DNA of 64,000 nucleotides from Sipunculus nudus (Eukaryota; Annelida; Sipuncula; Golfingiida; Sipunculidae): positions 44,843,695 through 44,907,694 of the forward strand of contig CM049316.1 of assembly GCA_026874595.1 (NCBI GenBank), read 5' to 3'. The translations under genes and the position numbers were made by a program. This document shows positions 25,404-38,575 of this stretch, piece after piece (the stretch's first letter is position 1; every line of letters begins with the position of its first letter). The notes below the pieces were generated by a model. The model was not told where the DNA came from and searched no databases. It saw nothing but the letters and a program-made list of their open reading frames with translations.

Positions 25404-26147
25404 CAGACATGGGGTAATTACTTGATATATGTAATTGTTTATGATTACAATTACTTTTGGAGTAAATGATAACAATTACAATTATGATTACCACAATAAG
25501 TTCATGAAATCAATTAAAACTGAGATTACTTTGTTATTATTTAAAAAAGGTAATCATGGTTACAACCACATTTACTTGCAAATTTAATATTGTCAAAAGG
25601 CAAAAAAATAACTGCACACTCTGTCCTTTATTCAAATGCATCAAAGAAAAGAAATTTGTGCAAAACATTGACAGAGTAGTTAGTCTCATCAAGAAATGAA
25701 ATTGATGAAATAGTCTAAAGGAAATTATTTAGTAATTTACATCAGTTCAAACTCTTGTTGCACTTTATAAACATATTAAGTCTCTCCAATTGGGCATTTG
25801 TGAGACAAAAGTGCTCAAGGCAGAAAACTGCTGGCTAGTCATGAACAATCTTTCCATAAGAGCTGATGTAACTGGAATAGTGACAAATATTTATAGTGAA
25901 TGGTCACTCATCTCAGCTGGGCTTCTCAGACTTTGGCTTAGCTTTTCTCAGGGCCTGTGGAGGTTTTTTTCCTACCTGTATTGATTTGCTCATATACCAA
26001 TGAGGGGGATGCTTAGTGGTGTTGGTTTGTTCTAGAGCCCTGCATGGGCCAGAACCCGCCCCACAGGCTGTGGGGTCTGCAGCCTGCCCCTTTTGGTGCC
26101 TTGCTGGTTGACTTTTTCATGATTTTTCAAGGCAAGGCAGGTATGCC

Positions 26148-26661
26148 GGGTCTGACTAAATACCCCAGCAGACCCAAACAGACCCCACAGACCCAAACCG
26201 ACCTATGAATTACCCCAACAGAACTAAGAATGACCGCTACTGAAATTTGTTTCAAAGTAGTCCTTGATAAGATGCATCAAATCTGTAGGTTTGGTGACTG
26301 TACCTCCAATTCTTTTCGAGTTATAGCATTATGCTTGATCAAGTCATATGTTAGAGTATACTGATCAAAAGCCTGTTGGGGTAATTTTCTACTTTTTTTA
26401 TATCATTAGACAATTTGTATACACTCAATAATAAGTTAATTAACCAACTGGTGCGTTGGGGTAATTAACAGGTCTGTTGGGAGTCATTTTTAATGGCTTG
26501 GGGTCATTCCTAGTCCCATCGGGATTATTTTCCATTTTTTGTGATTAGACAATTTATATTTACACTCAATAATAAGTTAATATAACCAATAGATCCGGTG
26601 GAGTAATAAACAGGTCAGTTAGGGTCCTTGTTCAGGTCTGTTGGGGTATTTAGTCAGACCC
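26148..26661. mobile_element. Mutator-like MITE
   Basis: The left end GGGTCTGACTAAATACCCCA is mirrored at the right end (26642-26661) as an inverted repeat of about 28 bp. CAGGTATGCC flanks it exactly at 26138-26147 and 26662-26671, a 10-bp target duplication of MULE size. Inside, a unit of about 130 bp is repeated twice (26377-26510 and 26515-26640). Confidence 0.8.
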
Positions 26662-28090
26662 CAGGTATGCCTATACTTGTGGCCAGTCTCACATATTACA
26701 TAACATGGCCCAGAGTAGAGCACCAGCATGATTACCTGTGACCTAATAAAAGCCACTGCATGGGCTGCATCTGATTTTGTCACCAGCTGGATATAGCTTC
26801 ACATAACCCACAAGGCCTGAGGTGTTCTCATGGAAGTGCTAAAGGTCAATGGCTGGTTTAGAGGACTGCATGGGCAAATGGTATGCTACAGAGAAGCCAT
26901 GCTCTTTTGATATCTATCTCTGGGCGCACCTCCTGGATCAAGAGCTGGACTCGCTCTGTAGTTCCATACTCTTCCAACTTTTCAGCTAATTAGCTGATCA
27001 TTACTAAACAGGATTAACCTGACCACCGACTGTCTTTGCAAAATAGGTGTAAATTTTTCAAAACTGTCCTCCAGCTAGTGGCTCTGGACATATATGTACT
27101 TCAGAGACATTGATCAACTGATCCCTTTATTCATGAGTTTTGTTAAAATTATATTTCAGTACAGATGTATGTTAATGGAAGAAAAAGGGCTACACCTGTT
27201 TATTTTCTCCAATAAAATGTAAAAATGGATTGTTTAAGGTAAGATATGTAGTTATATGCAGTTAAGCCATGTAAGCATAGCTGTTTATGTTTATGTATGG
27301 ACATTTTATTATAACTTGGTTTAAAATCTTTGCTCATACACTAGTCTTATCATTTTATTCACTCAGGAGGTAACTGGCAGGTGAAAAATACCTGGCTCAC
27401 TATAACTGCTCATTTTTGCAAAACCAAAAGCACCAGTATAGCTAAGAGCTTTTATACTTTTACTTAAACTTATAGTGAGCACTTCACTGGTCTTTAATAA
27501 AGTTATGATGACCATACTAAACATGATAGAAATTAAATTTAGAACACTTAATCAACAAGTCTAGATAATAAGAAAGAATGTAATGTTCAAATGTAGCTGT
27601 GCACTTCTAATACAGTTATATTAACTTATAAGATTTTATTTCAGTATCACCATTAGTATAGTATTACACTAAAAAAAGTCAGTGCTGAAGACTTGAGTGA
27701 AGACACGCAGGCCAGATCATGTATAGGCCTAAGCCTAAGGACAATGCGAGGGTCGAAATCAATGCCAATGGTGAATAATATGGATGACCAGAATGTGAAT
27801 TCAGTGTGCGCTACAGAAACACCATGTCTGGGTTTTTGTCTTGAACACGATCAGTATTCCGTCGTCATGATATGCCAAACAGTGACACGTGCGTTTTCAG
27901 ATGTCTGTTTACAATTTTCTTCACCATGAAAAGTCAGACACGGTTTCCGCAATGCGTCGTCTGACGGTGTCCATGAAACAAACATCAAAGGAGTGTATAC
28001 ACGTATATAGGGCATACATATGCATGAAAAATACAACAGACTCATTTTTACATTTATCATTTAAAATTCAGACTCGTTTTCTGAACTTAC

Positions 28091-28160
28091 GTTTGTAACT
28101 GGAAAATAATACGTTGAATGACAGAACTCTCCGAACTACGAAACTGCAAATATGGCGGCC
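28091..28160 (-). promoter_or_regulatory. Probable 5' UTR exon and promoter of zinc-finger gene
   Basis: A consensus donor AAC|GTAAGT on the minus strand (28090-28085) ends a non-coding exon that could join the acceptor at 23838. Just upstream lies GGCCGCCATATTTGC (28163-28149), a YY1-type core-promoter motif, in a locally CpG-rich stretch (28090-28260). No TATA box is evident. The transcription start was inferred, not observed. Confidence 0.45.
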
Positions 28161-28260
28161 GAAGTCTTCAATATAGTATTGTAGTCGCCACACGGGGGCG
28201 CTGAATGCTCAAAGCGTCAATGACACTGCGGGGTGCCACCGCGTCAAGTCCTTGTGCACC

Positions 28261-29482
28261 GATTGTATCTTATAAACTTGAATACCGTATATATGTATAG
28301 GTCCCAAAATCTGATTGTGTTATTTATTATTTATTGAGAATAACGATGACTAGACATTAAGAGTGATATAATATCATTAAGTATTATGTTGCATAGCTAT
28401 TGTTAAGGACAGTGCAGCAGACAATTTTGGTTCCAGCCGAGACCCAAGTCCAATGCCTTAATAGTACAGGCATTTTACACGAAATAAGTGGTAAACCTCA
28501 CACAAATTGCAACAAAAGCAAAATCACCTGATTTTGATTCCTTAATATGGCCTTAATGTCAGAAAAAAAGGTCCTAAGCATTTGTGTGGGGGGAAGTTTG
28601 AAAATCGTCAAATTTGACAAAGCAGAAATACCTTTTAGTAGGCATATTTTTCCATACATCAGCGTTCAAACGGTGTTGTATAACCACTACAAGCTCCGTA
28701 CCAAACCAGGAGCACTTTATGTCTGATACAGATACATGTTGTAGGCCTAAGCCATTTTCATCTCAGTTAATTTCGAGGATATGGGAGATTTTTGTTTTAA
28801 CCCAGTCTAGTCCTCGTGAAATACTAGTATTGGTGCCTTCTTTATATAGAATGTTTTATATGCAGGATCATAAGATAAGGGGGTTAGAGTATCGGATTCC
28901 CAAATTTGTAAAATAATACCCACCCCTACTTATTGTCATTTCCTACAATTTTCAGAGTGATCATTAGTTATACAAAGGGCGTTCGAACATATCGTATTAA
29001 TTGCAATGCCTATTTTGAGTTCAGCCGGTAAGTTGTTTTGAAATATAATGAACGGGGATTTTCAAAACATGGGCATGAGGAACAAATCGGGGTCTTTCAA
29101 GGTTTGGTCACGCTAAATAACACATTCACGCTGTTTTTAAATTTGTACCTACCCGTATAGACCACGGACAAAATTGCCATTGATCAAAACTTGAACCGTC
29201 ACCGAGGTTATTTTTATTATTTAACTTCATTCATTTGCATTTCTCAAGAATCATCCAAAGGATTGTTCTTTATTTCGTAAGCTTATCTATCTTGGTATAG
29301 TTTTACCCATTGTGAAAGATTCCTTGCGCCACATACAATTTCTTTCTTAATGGAATTTTACTTGTTCAAGATTCGTATGTATGGCTTCGGATTGTTGTGA
29401 AATTTGCAGTGCATAATGATAATTGATAATTTTATCGCTCCAATTAGACAGCTAGGTGGCACCAACAGCATATTACTTTGAT

Positions 29483-29541
<59 letters not shown>

Positions 29542-31250
29542 GTACACGTAAACGATGTCATTTGACAGAGACCAGGCAGACCTTTAGATCTGTTTGTGTA
29601 TACATTCTTACTACACCCAACACATGGGAAAAAGATTCTGCTATAACCCAACCTGCTGGCTAATCTCCCGTCATTACTCTCGAATTTGTGATCCAATTCA
29701 AGCAGGTCTCTAGAGGGTTATATATGACTGACAGATAAGTCGCGCGAGACGAAGAAAATGACGGAGGTTATCTCAGAGATTGGATTTTTACTTAGGTTTG
29801 AATATTCTCATGTATTTTATAATGTTAATTCATCACTCTTAATATTTTGTTACGAATTTCTGCAATGTACACCGATATCGTTGCAATGTGATGGGTGGTC
29901 TTCGCAGTATATACCGTATCACTGGCTTTATGACTCGAAGTAGGCCCTGACATTCCAATTTATCTGTCCATTGCTGCTGATGAGACAGATGTGAATCTGT
30001 GTAAGAAAAAGGAACTTGCAATGCACAACTAATACTTAGGCCTAATTAAATGGACAGATATCAAACACTTATCAAACAAAACATTTTATTTATACAGTAA
30101 ATTCAAAATATTATATTATACGTTTTATATAATATGTCTCTTGTAATGGTTACTTAGTCACTTGCATTAACATTGCGGACAGTGCCAGATTAAATCAAGT
30201 GGATGTCCTGAGCTAGGAAACCTTAGGACATCATATTATGGCAAACTAAACCTAATTCTCCCCAATGCCAAATAAATGAAAGAAGTATATTGCTAAAATC
30301 TTATAACTGATAAAAATTTAATAAAAATAATTCATTTTACAAATACTTTCTCCAAACATGGATGGCGGATTAAAATGGCATATTGACCACAATGTATATG
30401 GAATTTACTAAAACGTTTCCTTCTTTAAAGTTTTCGTTAAATCATGGTTTTATTTAACCACGTATGAAAATTTAAATGTGACCTATTCTTCTGGTATGAC
30501 CAGAAAGATGCAGAGACAGTTTCAACCAATTTTGAATATAAAAGGGTTACAAATTTCACTGATTAGGCGTCTCCCGACAGTTTCAAAATTTCATCGATGC
30601 AGGTAGAGAAATATTCATTTTTGTATTTCGTATTGAGTGTAAATATTGGTTTTGCTTCAGGGTAGCTTAAAAACTATGCTAGGCGCATTTAAATGCAAAT
30701 GTGTTAAATAAATAAAAGATAAATGCGATAAAATATGAACAAACTTTAATCAAATTTTCTTCCACAAACGCGATTACGAACGCATGCACTTAAACTCCTG
30801 ATCTTGCCACCGGATATCACGCGATATGTATTTTTTTTTATGATGATTAACTTTAACCTTGGAGCTGCTGAAACGAATCATGCTAGAATATAGAATAAAA
30901 ATATTAATGTAATTATTATTATGAGAAAGCACTTAAGAACTGCAAGTGCATATATATAGGTACAGGTACGGACCTAAAAGTAAATGGCTTGTAGTAGACA
31001 AAGGGCATATAATCAACTTGAATGAATCTAAATCCATACCTTAATGTTAACTATTTTTTAAATTTCAATAAAATCAACATAACAGAAAGTTCCAATTATG
31101 AAGATAAAGATCACTGGTCACCACAAGCACGAAGACTTATTTTTATAAGCTGCCCATTGTTTTTTTTTGTGTCTTAAATGTTCTGAACAAATGTAACGTA
31201 TCATCTTAAAATATATGAACAAGTATGAGTATTCACTTGATAAAGTATAT
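28261..31250. other. Intergenic stretch between zinc-finger gene and FoxQ1
   Basis: Apart from the CT microsatellite, I see no supportable exon, RNA gene or repeat boundary. Short frames are present but have no splice support or familiar residues. Confidence 0.5.
29486..29539. repeat. CT microsatellite
   Basis: Uninterrupted CT run of about 27 units. Confidence 0.95.
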
Positions 31251-31252
31251 GT

Positions 31253-31258
31253 TTTATT
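31253..31258 (-). terminator. Possible polyadenylation signal of FoxQ1
   Basis: AATAAA on the minus strand about 130 bases after the stop codon. It is a reasonable distance, but the surrounding DNA is AT-rich. Confidence 0.35.
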
Positions 31259-31386
31259 ATAATTTAAGATATTAGCCAGTCCAATGAAGCCTTTTTGAGG
31301 TGTATATAGGTCTGTCCAACAGTGTCTTTTCTACTGTAAAAAAAAACTTTTTTGTAGCAGATGAAGAGTAAACTTCCGGTCACGGG

Positions 31387-32334
31387 CTAAACAAAGGGCG
31401 ATCTCTGTTGGCCAGGTCTCTCATGGTGATCCCTTGGGAGTATACCAATGCATCTCTGCGGCGGTGAATTGATGGAGTTCACGTGCCATACATTTGCATA
31501 GTGCAGAGTATACAGATTCTGCAAACAATGCTTATACATGGCATCTCCAATAGATAGCCAAGGCGTATCGATACAAATATTGCCGTAAGCATGATGATCG
31601 GGCGTTTGTTGGTAAGGCACATTTGAACTTACGTTAACCGTGGGTCCAGTTGAGATTTTACCCGCACAGACATTGTAAGAATCAGTTTTCTTCTTCTCTG
31701 GTTTCAGTATATTGGCAATACTGAACGGTAAATGTTCCAGTGAATTGCGGGGGTTTGGGTCTGCTTGTTTTGATCCCTTTGCTTCCGAATCTCTGAAACT
31801 GCTCTCACCTTGAGACTGCGCACGACCGGAACAGATGTCAATTTTTATTCTGTCGATACGTTTGCGGCGGCGTCTGAAAACCCCATCAGCAAAAGTGTAC
31901 TCACTGTTTGGATTGACAGTCCAGTAATTGTCCTTGCCCCACGGGCGCTTAGGATCACGAAGAATTTTTATGAAACATTCGTTTAGTGACAAATTGTGAC
32001 GTATTGAATTCCTCCAGCCGTTGTAATTTCCACGGAAAAACTCAAAATTTTCCATCAAGTAGTCGTTGATCTCCGACAACGTGCGGCGCTGAGTGGGCGA
32101 GTCCCGGATTGCCATGGCTATCAAAGCAATGTAAGAAAATGGTGGTTTCTTGTGCCGCTGGTACGTTCGAGGTCGCTTCAGTTTGACGAAACCCCGACGT
32201 TTCTTTGAATCCTCTTTTTCCTCAGTTAAGTCCATGATATCTACATCTGAATTATGATCATCTGCTTCTGAGCAAATTTCAACATCAATGTGTTCTCCGT
32301 CACTTTCTGTTTTCACATGTTTCACATGTTCCAT
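31387..32334 (-). CDS. FoxQ1: FoxQ1-like forkhead transcription factor
   Basis: Nuclear transcription factor that binds DNA through a winged-helix forkhead domain. A single exon of 315 codons runs from ATG 32334 to TAG 31389-31387. The N-terminus is acidic and is followed by a basic stretch. The forkhead spans about residues 63-160, with the recognition helix at 105-121 ([17 protein letters not shown]). The features [49 protein letters not shown] are those I associate with FoxQ1 rather than FoxQ2, FoxH or FoxL. Residues 204-210 (FSIANIL) match an EH1-type Groucho/TLE-binding motif, so repression is likely. The C-terminus is poorly conserved and Tyr/His-rich. FoxQ1 genes are often intronless. 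Clustering with FoxC/FoxF/FoxL1, known in some animals, is not seen here: no other forkhead is in the window. Confidence 0.88.
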   Translation of the reverse strand: MEHVKHVKTESDGEHIDVEICSEADDHNSDVDIMDLTEEKEDSKKRRGFVKLKRPRTYQRHKKPPFSYIALIAMAIRDSPTQRRTLSEINDYLMENFEFFRGNYNGWRNSIRHNLSLNECFIKILRDPKRPWGKDNYWTVNPNSEYTFADGVFRRRRKRIDRIKIDICSGRAQSQGESSFRDSEAKGSKQADPNPRNSLEHLPFSIANILKPEKKKTDSYNVCAGKISTGPTVNVSSNVPYQQTPDHHAYGNICIDTPWLSIGDAMYKHCLQNLYTLHYANVWHVNSINSPPQRCIGILPRDHHERPGQQRSPFV

Positions 32335-32940
32335 TTTAGCAGAGGACTGTAGTAAAAAAAAAGTAAATCTTTACTTTTTCTAGCTTAAATTCTTTTTAAT
32401 ATTCGAAGATTATTTTTTAGTTCAACAAATAGTCCTGCTTAGTTTCTGTGAAGAGAACTTCGATTGAATCGCCACTGACAGGCAGGTTCGTTTTAGAAAC
32501 AGATAAGCCAGTTGACACTTTCAGTGACGCGTCATTTAGTCGTGTGATCGCTTCTTCAGTAAGTTACATGTTTATATGAACGATTATCAGTCTGCAGAAG
32601 AGTTTACATACAGAACGCATTATGGAGATATCAAGGGGCCTTCTGTATTTGCTGACCACTTGTGGCGTGTAGCTGTGGACGTGATCCTATTGCCAAAGAA
32701 TAACCTCTTGCGTGAAGATAATGTGAGTTAGGTACTAAAAACGTGAACGCGCAATCTGTGTTCTATTGCAGGTGAGGAGGGGCGGCCCCGGAGTAGTGTC
32801 CCTGAACACCGACACTCGACCAAGCGCATCCCTGGTGTGAGTTCGAGAGGGGAGTTTCGCTTAAAACAACTCAAGAGGCCGCTTTCCGACCGTTAAAAAG
32901 TATTTGAAACTATATAAATAGATCAAGTTGCCATTCCAAG
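32335..32940. other. Upstream region of FoxQ1
   Basis: No coding exon seen. A GC-richer island with a GGGGCGGCCCC core lies near 32780-32800 and has more CpG than its surroundings. It could hold the promoter. No convincing TATA box was found on the minus strand. Confidence 0.25.
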
Positions 32941-34269
32941 CAGAACCACGCAGTTATGATCAATGACACACGAAGATTTCAAATGTCGATACAGTGCGAA
33001 CTCGTTGAAGCATTTACTCTTCCCTTTGTACTGACACGCAAATCAGCAGGGGTTCGTCCGTATATAAATCGTTTCAGATGTTTATATAACTTTAGAGATA
33101 CTTGGGCTATATATAGTCCTGACACCTTAAAGGTCATTTTTTTTAAGTTAAATGCGGTTGGGAAATCATTACAAGTGATTGGTGTATACTGTTGTCGTGT
33201 TATTCGGACCAATGATTTCAGACAAAGGTAAAGAGGTTATAAATATTTATTGCAAAATTTATGATATTAGGATATAATATAATAATTAAATACTAACTAT
33301 GACAATATTACATAATATGATAAAATAAAATAAATCTTATGTTATATTATGTGTAAGGTTACTGATAAAATGATAATATAATATATATTTGTTAAGACAG
33401 ACCAACCCGTACAATCAAGACCAATTTTCTTGGTCCAGAATATATGATTCTGGTAACGTTGAATTTCACAAATACGAAAACCCCTAAATTACGACACTTT
33501 GGTCAGTCCCCAAGCTGGATCCTAATTGACGGGTTCCACTTCATATATATATATCTTGTAATTCGATCTTATTGGATCTTATTGGATCAAGTTAGAGCTA
33601 TCGAACACTGACGGATCCCCAAGACGGATAACGTCGGGGCATGGAGGTCAAGAGCCGCTACAAGAGCTCCATGTCTCACCCTGATGATCTGTGTCCCTAA
33701 AAGAGGGCAAAAATGTGAGTCCCAATTGCATAAACTGTGGCTGAACTTTTGTTCGCGAGGATAAAAATTCGCGAAAAATAAAATTTGCGTGTTTAAAAAC
33801 GCCGCATCTAAACAGGGGAACAGTTATTTATACTTTATAGCCTCATTTTAATATTATGTTTATTACTGAAAGGGACAGACTGATAAAAACTAATAATGGA
33901 CTTTCATGTTAACCAGTAACCAAAGATTTACATTTTAAATAATATATTTTATATTATTTGCCAATAATGAATTAGCATTTCCACTAGATCGATATCTTCC
34001 TAGGTCAAATTGTTAAGGTTTTCTAAGCATATTAATAATAATGGATATAATCTTTCTATATATACCGAATGGTGAAATTCCCGAAAATCTAACCCCTCGA
34101 ATATGAAGTCAGTACGGTACATTTCAATGATGAAGTCGAGTCCATAACGTCCGCGTCCGAATGCAATACAAGCCCAAGTCCCAGTGGCGGATCCATAAAA
34201 TCGAGAACAGGGGGGCGCTAATATTGGGTTAGTAACCTATAAATTTTAGGTTCTTAAAATTTTGTTGTG

Positions 34270-34271
34270 TC

Positions 34272-34323
<52 letters not shown>
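34270..34323. repeat. TA microsatellite
   Basis: Uninterrupted TA run followed by ATAATAATAA. Confidence 0.95.
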
Positions 34324-34329
<6 letters not shown>

Positions 34330-34822
34330 AATAATAATAAGAAGAAATATTTTCATATTTCATCTTTTTGTTACCATGTTTTCCTTAAAGGTAATTATAG
34401 GTATATGGGTGAGGTTATAGGAGAGGGTGTCCTCCTCCCATATTGGGAATTTTTTTTTAAATATGCAATGTAAAGAGGACAGTTTGAGACACGTGTCGCA
34501 TAAAATATGAAGATTTTCATATGGAGATTGGGGTATAATATGTGGCCGACTTTATATCTTTCAAAATAAGGATATTAATTGGAAAGTAAAATGTTGCTTT
34601 CAATGGTAAAAATGTGCATGTTTATAACTTGCCAAATATCATCATCTTTTAAAAGTGGTAAAATGATTGTAAAATGTTCAAGTAGTATGTCAAACTTTTC
34701 ACAGGTCGTGATCACTCACAGGCGAATACAAATTTTTAGGGGGGGGGGGGGGTCCTCGGTGTTATGACCCAGGAGAGTGTAACAACAGAAAGACCAAGAA
34801 ATATTCGGATGTTGTCTTGTTA

Positions 34823-34965
34823 TGGACTCAATCACAATAAAAGCTTTCATTAATATTCCCAACTTATGAACTGGAAATTAATAAACTGTAGATAATTTAA
34901 TAATCTAATTGCTTTACTAATCTCATTGATAAAATATAATCAATACTATATATATACTATATACA

Positions 34966-35027
<62 letters not shown>

Positions 35028-35147
35028 GGACTCAATCACAATTAAAGCTTTTCATTAATATCCTCAACTTATGAACTGGAAAGTAATAAACTGTAGAAAT
35101 TTAAAAAAATAATTGCTTTAATAATCTCATTGATAAAATATAATAAA

Positions 35148-35197
<50 letters not shown>
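34823..35197. repeat. Duplicated 200-bp unit, each ending in a TA run
   Basis: TATGGACTCAATCACAA...ATTGATAAAATATAAT plus a TA tract occurs twice in tandem (34823-35024 and 35025-35197), differing by scattered substitutions. Confidence 0.8.
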
Positions 35198-35202
<5 letters not shown>

Positions 35203-35479
35203 TGCTAAAAATACATCAGTGACTAATGTCTGAAATATTACAATTATGTGTAGTTATTACAGAAAAATAAAAAAAAAATAACAACTCATACCACCTGAAA
35301 TATATGGTGGGCACTCTAGTAATGAGTGATTGACAAAAATTCATTTAATAGTATTTTCTCGTTAGCATTAAAGTATAGGGTTTCATGCAGTCACTGACGA
35401 TAAACTTTAAAACTTTAAAATAGCAAAAATCCTTTATATTTTCCATTCACAACTGCACAAATATAATTTAAACCCTGAT

Positions 35480-35480
35480 A

Positions 35481-35531
<51 letters not shown>
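35480..35531. repeat. TA microsatellite
   Basis: Nearly perfect TA run. Confidence 0.9.
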
Positions 35532-35536
<5 letters not shown>

Positions 35537-36104
35537 AAAATAGTTTGTATTATATTAATTATTCAATCATTATTATAACTCATATAACACATTTCGATAA
35601 GTTTATATAAATAGTTATAATATTCATAATAATGAGACTCTGTGCATGAACAAAACGATTTCAACAGTCTACAATGTCACATGCCTTCAAATATTCAATG
35701 AATCTTCATCTTAAGGGGATGAATGTATGGGGTGTGGGTAATTACATTATTGTCACAAATAGTTTTATCTGGTGCTTGCCAATGTGTTTAAATCTCCAAG
35801 CACGCCTCATATTAAGTACATTATCAACATATGTCTCCTGGACGGCTGTGTTTAAACAAATGGATGATAGCATTCTGCGTGTACAGAATAAACCTCTCCT
35901 GTTTTCCTTTATTGAAAGTTCAACTCAAGTGGCATAAGTGAGAGTGTAAAAAGTATGCAAACATTCACCCCAGGTGCACTCTGTGTGGATCGCACTTAAG
36001 TGATTACTGATCTCATCAGTACGAAGATAGATGCATCATGCATGTGGGATCGAATCTATAAATAGATAAAACCCGTGATGGAAAATCTATGTAAAGACAT
36101 TTCG

Positions 36105-36105
<1 letters not shown>

Positions 36106-36145
<40 letters not shown>
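36106..36145. repeat. CT microsatellite
   Basis: CT run with one TTT interruption. Confidence 0.9.
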
Positions 36146-36448
36146 AATAATGCCATTTCATTTTTTATCGTAGCATAACAGTTTATTCCAAATAGTTGGT
36201 CTTTTAATTCAAAATTTATAAAACATATGTAAACAGAGGTCGTAATAACGCCTTTCGACCTGTCTCATATAGGCAAACACGAGTACGGAAAAGCATTTTT
36301 TATGCTTTACCCATCCATTGGAAAGGTGGACACCACGATGTTTTCCACATTGTTATCTGACAAGTAGTAACGAACATGACAAAAAAAACGAAATATATTA
36401 CAGGTGGTGTTCCACTGACTCCCTGTTTCTGCTATATATTTTCTATAA

Positions 36449-37600
36449 AATCAAGTGACCCATGGGTCTTGACGCTCAACCGACTGACATGTTGACAAAA
36501 TGTCCTTGCACTCAACTAGTTAAGATAATGTAGGTGGCAACATCTTTCATGCATATTAGCTTAAGTTCACCAGGACCCATATGCACACCAAATTTGATGA
36601 CAATCCAACCACCCTTTCCTGATGAATCCTACAATTTGAGTGTATTTTGCATTATTTCTCGGGTGCTCGAACATACCCCAAAACTCTGGGAATATAGGTC
36701 ACAGTGACCAAATTTCAGGTTTACGGGGAGAACTTTTCAGGAACTCTCAGGATGTCAAGTTAGAAGATTCTGGGTCCAATGGTTATTATTTGTGACCTCC
36801 CTCGGTATCAAATTTTCAATTGTTCTTGGGGGTGTTTATAAGCTCCATAGCTCAGAGAATATGGGTAACAGAGACCTAATTTCAGGTTTCCAAGAATGTT
36901 TCTCACGGACCTCCTTTGTTAAGTTAGAATATTCTAGGACCAACGGTTAGGATTTGTGCCCTGTAAACAGGTGATCGCATCCTTAAAGGTAAAAAAATGG
37001 AGAAAAAAATGTGTTCAAATTCGAAAAAGTCAAGGTTGCTGACACACACTGATGAAACACTCCATGATGAATATGCATCCAAAGAATCACAGTGATTAAT
37101 GCATTGGTTGTTAAGATACTTGTACTTTTGTATCAGATTTTTAGTTTTTCTGGGGGGTACTTCTGAGCCCCATTGCTCGGACAATATAGGTGACAGAGAC
37201 CCTATTTCAAGGAGACTTTTTATGGGCCTCCATGCATGTCAAGATACAAGATTCTAGGTCCAATATTAATGATTTATGCTCTGTTAACAGATGATCGCAT
37301 CTTTAAAGGTCTAAATAATAGAGAAAAAATAGAGAAAAAAATTGTAAAAAACAGGTTGCGCCACCAGTCTGCAGAAAATGATGAATCACTCCATGATCAA
37401 TATCCATGCAAAGAATAATGGTGATCAATGCATTAGTTGTTCAGATACTTGAGCTTTTGTATCAAATTTTCCATTATTCTGGGGGGGGGGGGGACTTCGG
37501 CGCCCAATAGTTCGAACAGAGACCTAATTTTAGGTTTCCAAGGAGATCTTTCATGGACCTCTCTGGTTGTCAAGTCAGAAGATTGCAGGTTCAGGACACG
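36449..37600 (+). mobile_element. 5' part of hairpin-ended element family
   Basis: Starts AAGTGACCCATGGGTCT and continues with a leader closely matching 62436-62680, then about three degenerate 310-bp units. It is cut off mid-unit at about 37600, with no 3' hairpin. Confidence 0.6.
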
Positions 37601-38140
37601 CACTAAAATAACCTCAGTCAATTATTTCGGATTAGTTTTGCTAAAGCCTTGAATGATGATAAGAATAAAAAACAATTAAGGGACCCATGGGTCACGTCGC
37701 TCAACTGAATTTTGGAAAATATTAGTAACTGCAAAATATTTTTATTTCTTGTTGTTTTTCATGTATATTACCATTTTATTTACCAAAGCTAAGAGAAAAT
37801 GGCTCAGCTAAAATGAAACTCTGTAAATTATAGAATAATGGACATGAGCTAAAGCATATGGACTGTGTAATAAATGAAACCTTTGGCCTGAAACTATTTA
37901 GGGGGAAAATTGGCCTACGGTAAGTGTCATATCAAAGTACCATTTCATAAACAAATAATGTGTAAAGGTAATTAAGTTTTCAAAAGTTAAATATATGGCC
38001 ATATGAGTTGAAAATTAATCCCACAAAGTTTGACCAATATTCCTAATTTTAAAACTAAGTTTAACAGTGTTATTCACACCTAGGCACCGCCATCTTTAAG
38101 AGATATGAATGAAATGCTACCAAGTATTTATTGACTTGAC

Positions 38141-38575
38141 TTGACGAAATTTACGCTCGTCGAGCAGCTACAGGTTGCTGAGGTCAAGACCTCACCCCTG
38201 TGCGCTCCTAAAGCATGTTCTCTGAGTCAACAGACGCAATGCCACACCAAGCCAAGCAAAGAGCCGCGAGAGATCGCTGCCGAACATCCCGAACCGGTGA
38301 CCTTCCAGGAAAGCTACAGCATCCACAGCCCCAAAGGCAGAAGCAAACTACATTCCCTCCACCGATCCCAGCAGCGGAGACCCAGCCATGCTATTCGAGG
38401 GCCGACCCGATCTTGTGAACGACGGTGTTTCGATACGGATCGCCTTTATACTTGCAGTTTCGGCCATTTGGACCGTATTAACCATTTTGCCAAGTTTTAG
38501 CAAGTTGTTTCGTCATCAGCAAGCCGACTGCCCATTGTGCTGTGATGTTTTCAGATTTAACATTGCTTGACTTAT
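38141..38575 (+). other. GC-richer block with overlapping short frames, unidentified
   Basis: Compared with its AT-rich surroundings this block looks coding. Three overlapping plus frames are open: 38141-38500 (119 codons), 38215-38418 (Pro/Gln/Arg-rich), and 38388-38570, which contains a hydrophobic helix (IAFILAVSAIWTVLTILP). A Pro/Gln-rich cytoplasmic tail joined by a one-base shift to a membrane segment would resemble the N-terminus of a type II membrane protein, but no family is recognised. It could equally be a decayed mobile-element gene, since it lies inside a nest of repeats. Confidence 0.2.

Larger units (their letters stand above)
32941..36440. other. AT-rich intergenic stretch upstream of FoxQ1
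   Basis: Holds four TA microsatellites and the 200-bp duplication listed separately. No coding signal was found. Any FoxQ1 enhancers here cannot be recognised from sequence alone. Confidence 0.5.

Noticed and set aside
29478-29663. Frame coding Ser-Leu repeats
   Set aside because: Translation of a CT microsatellite.
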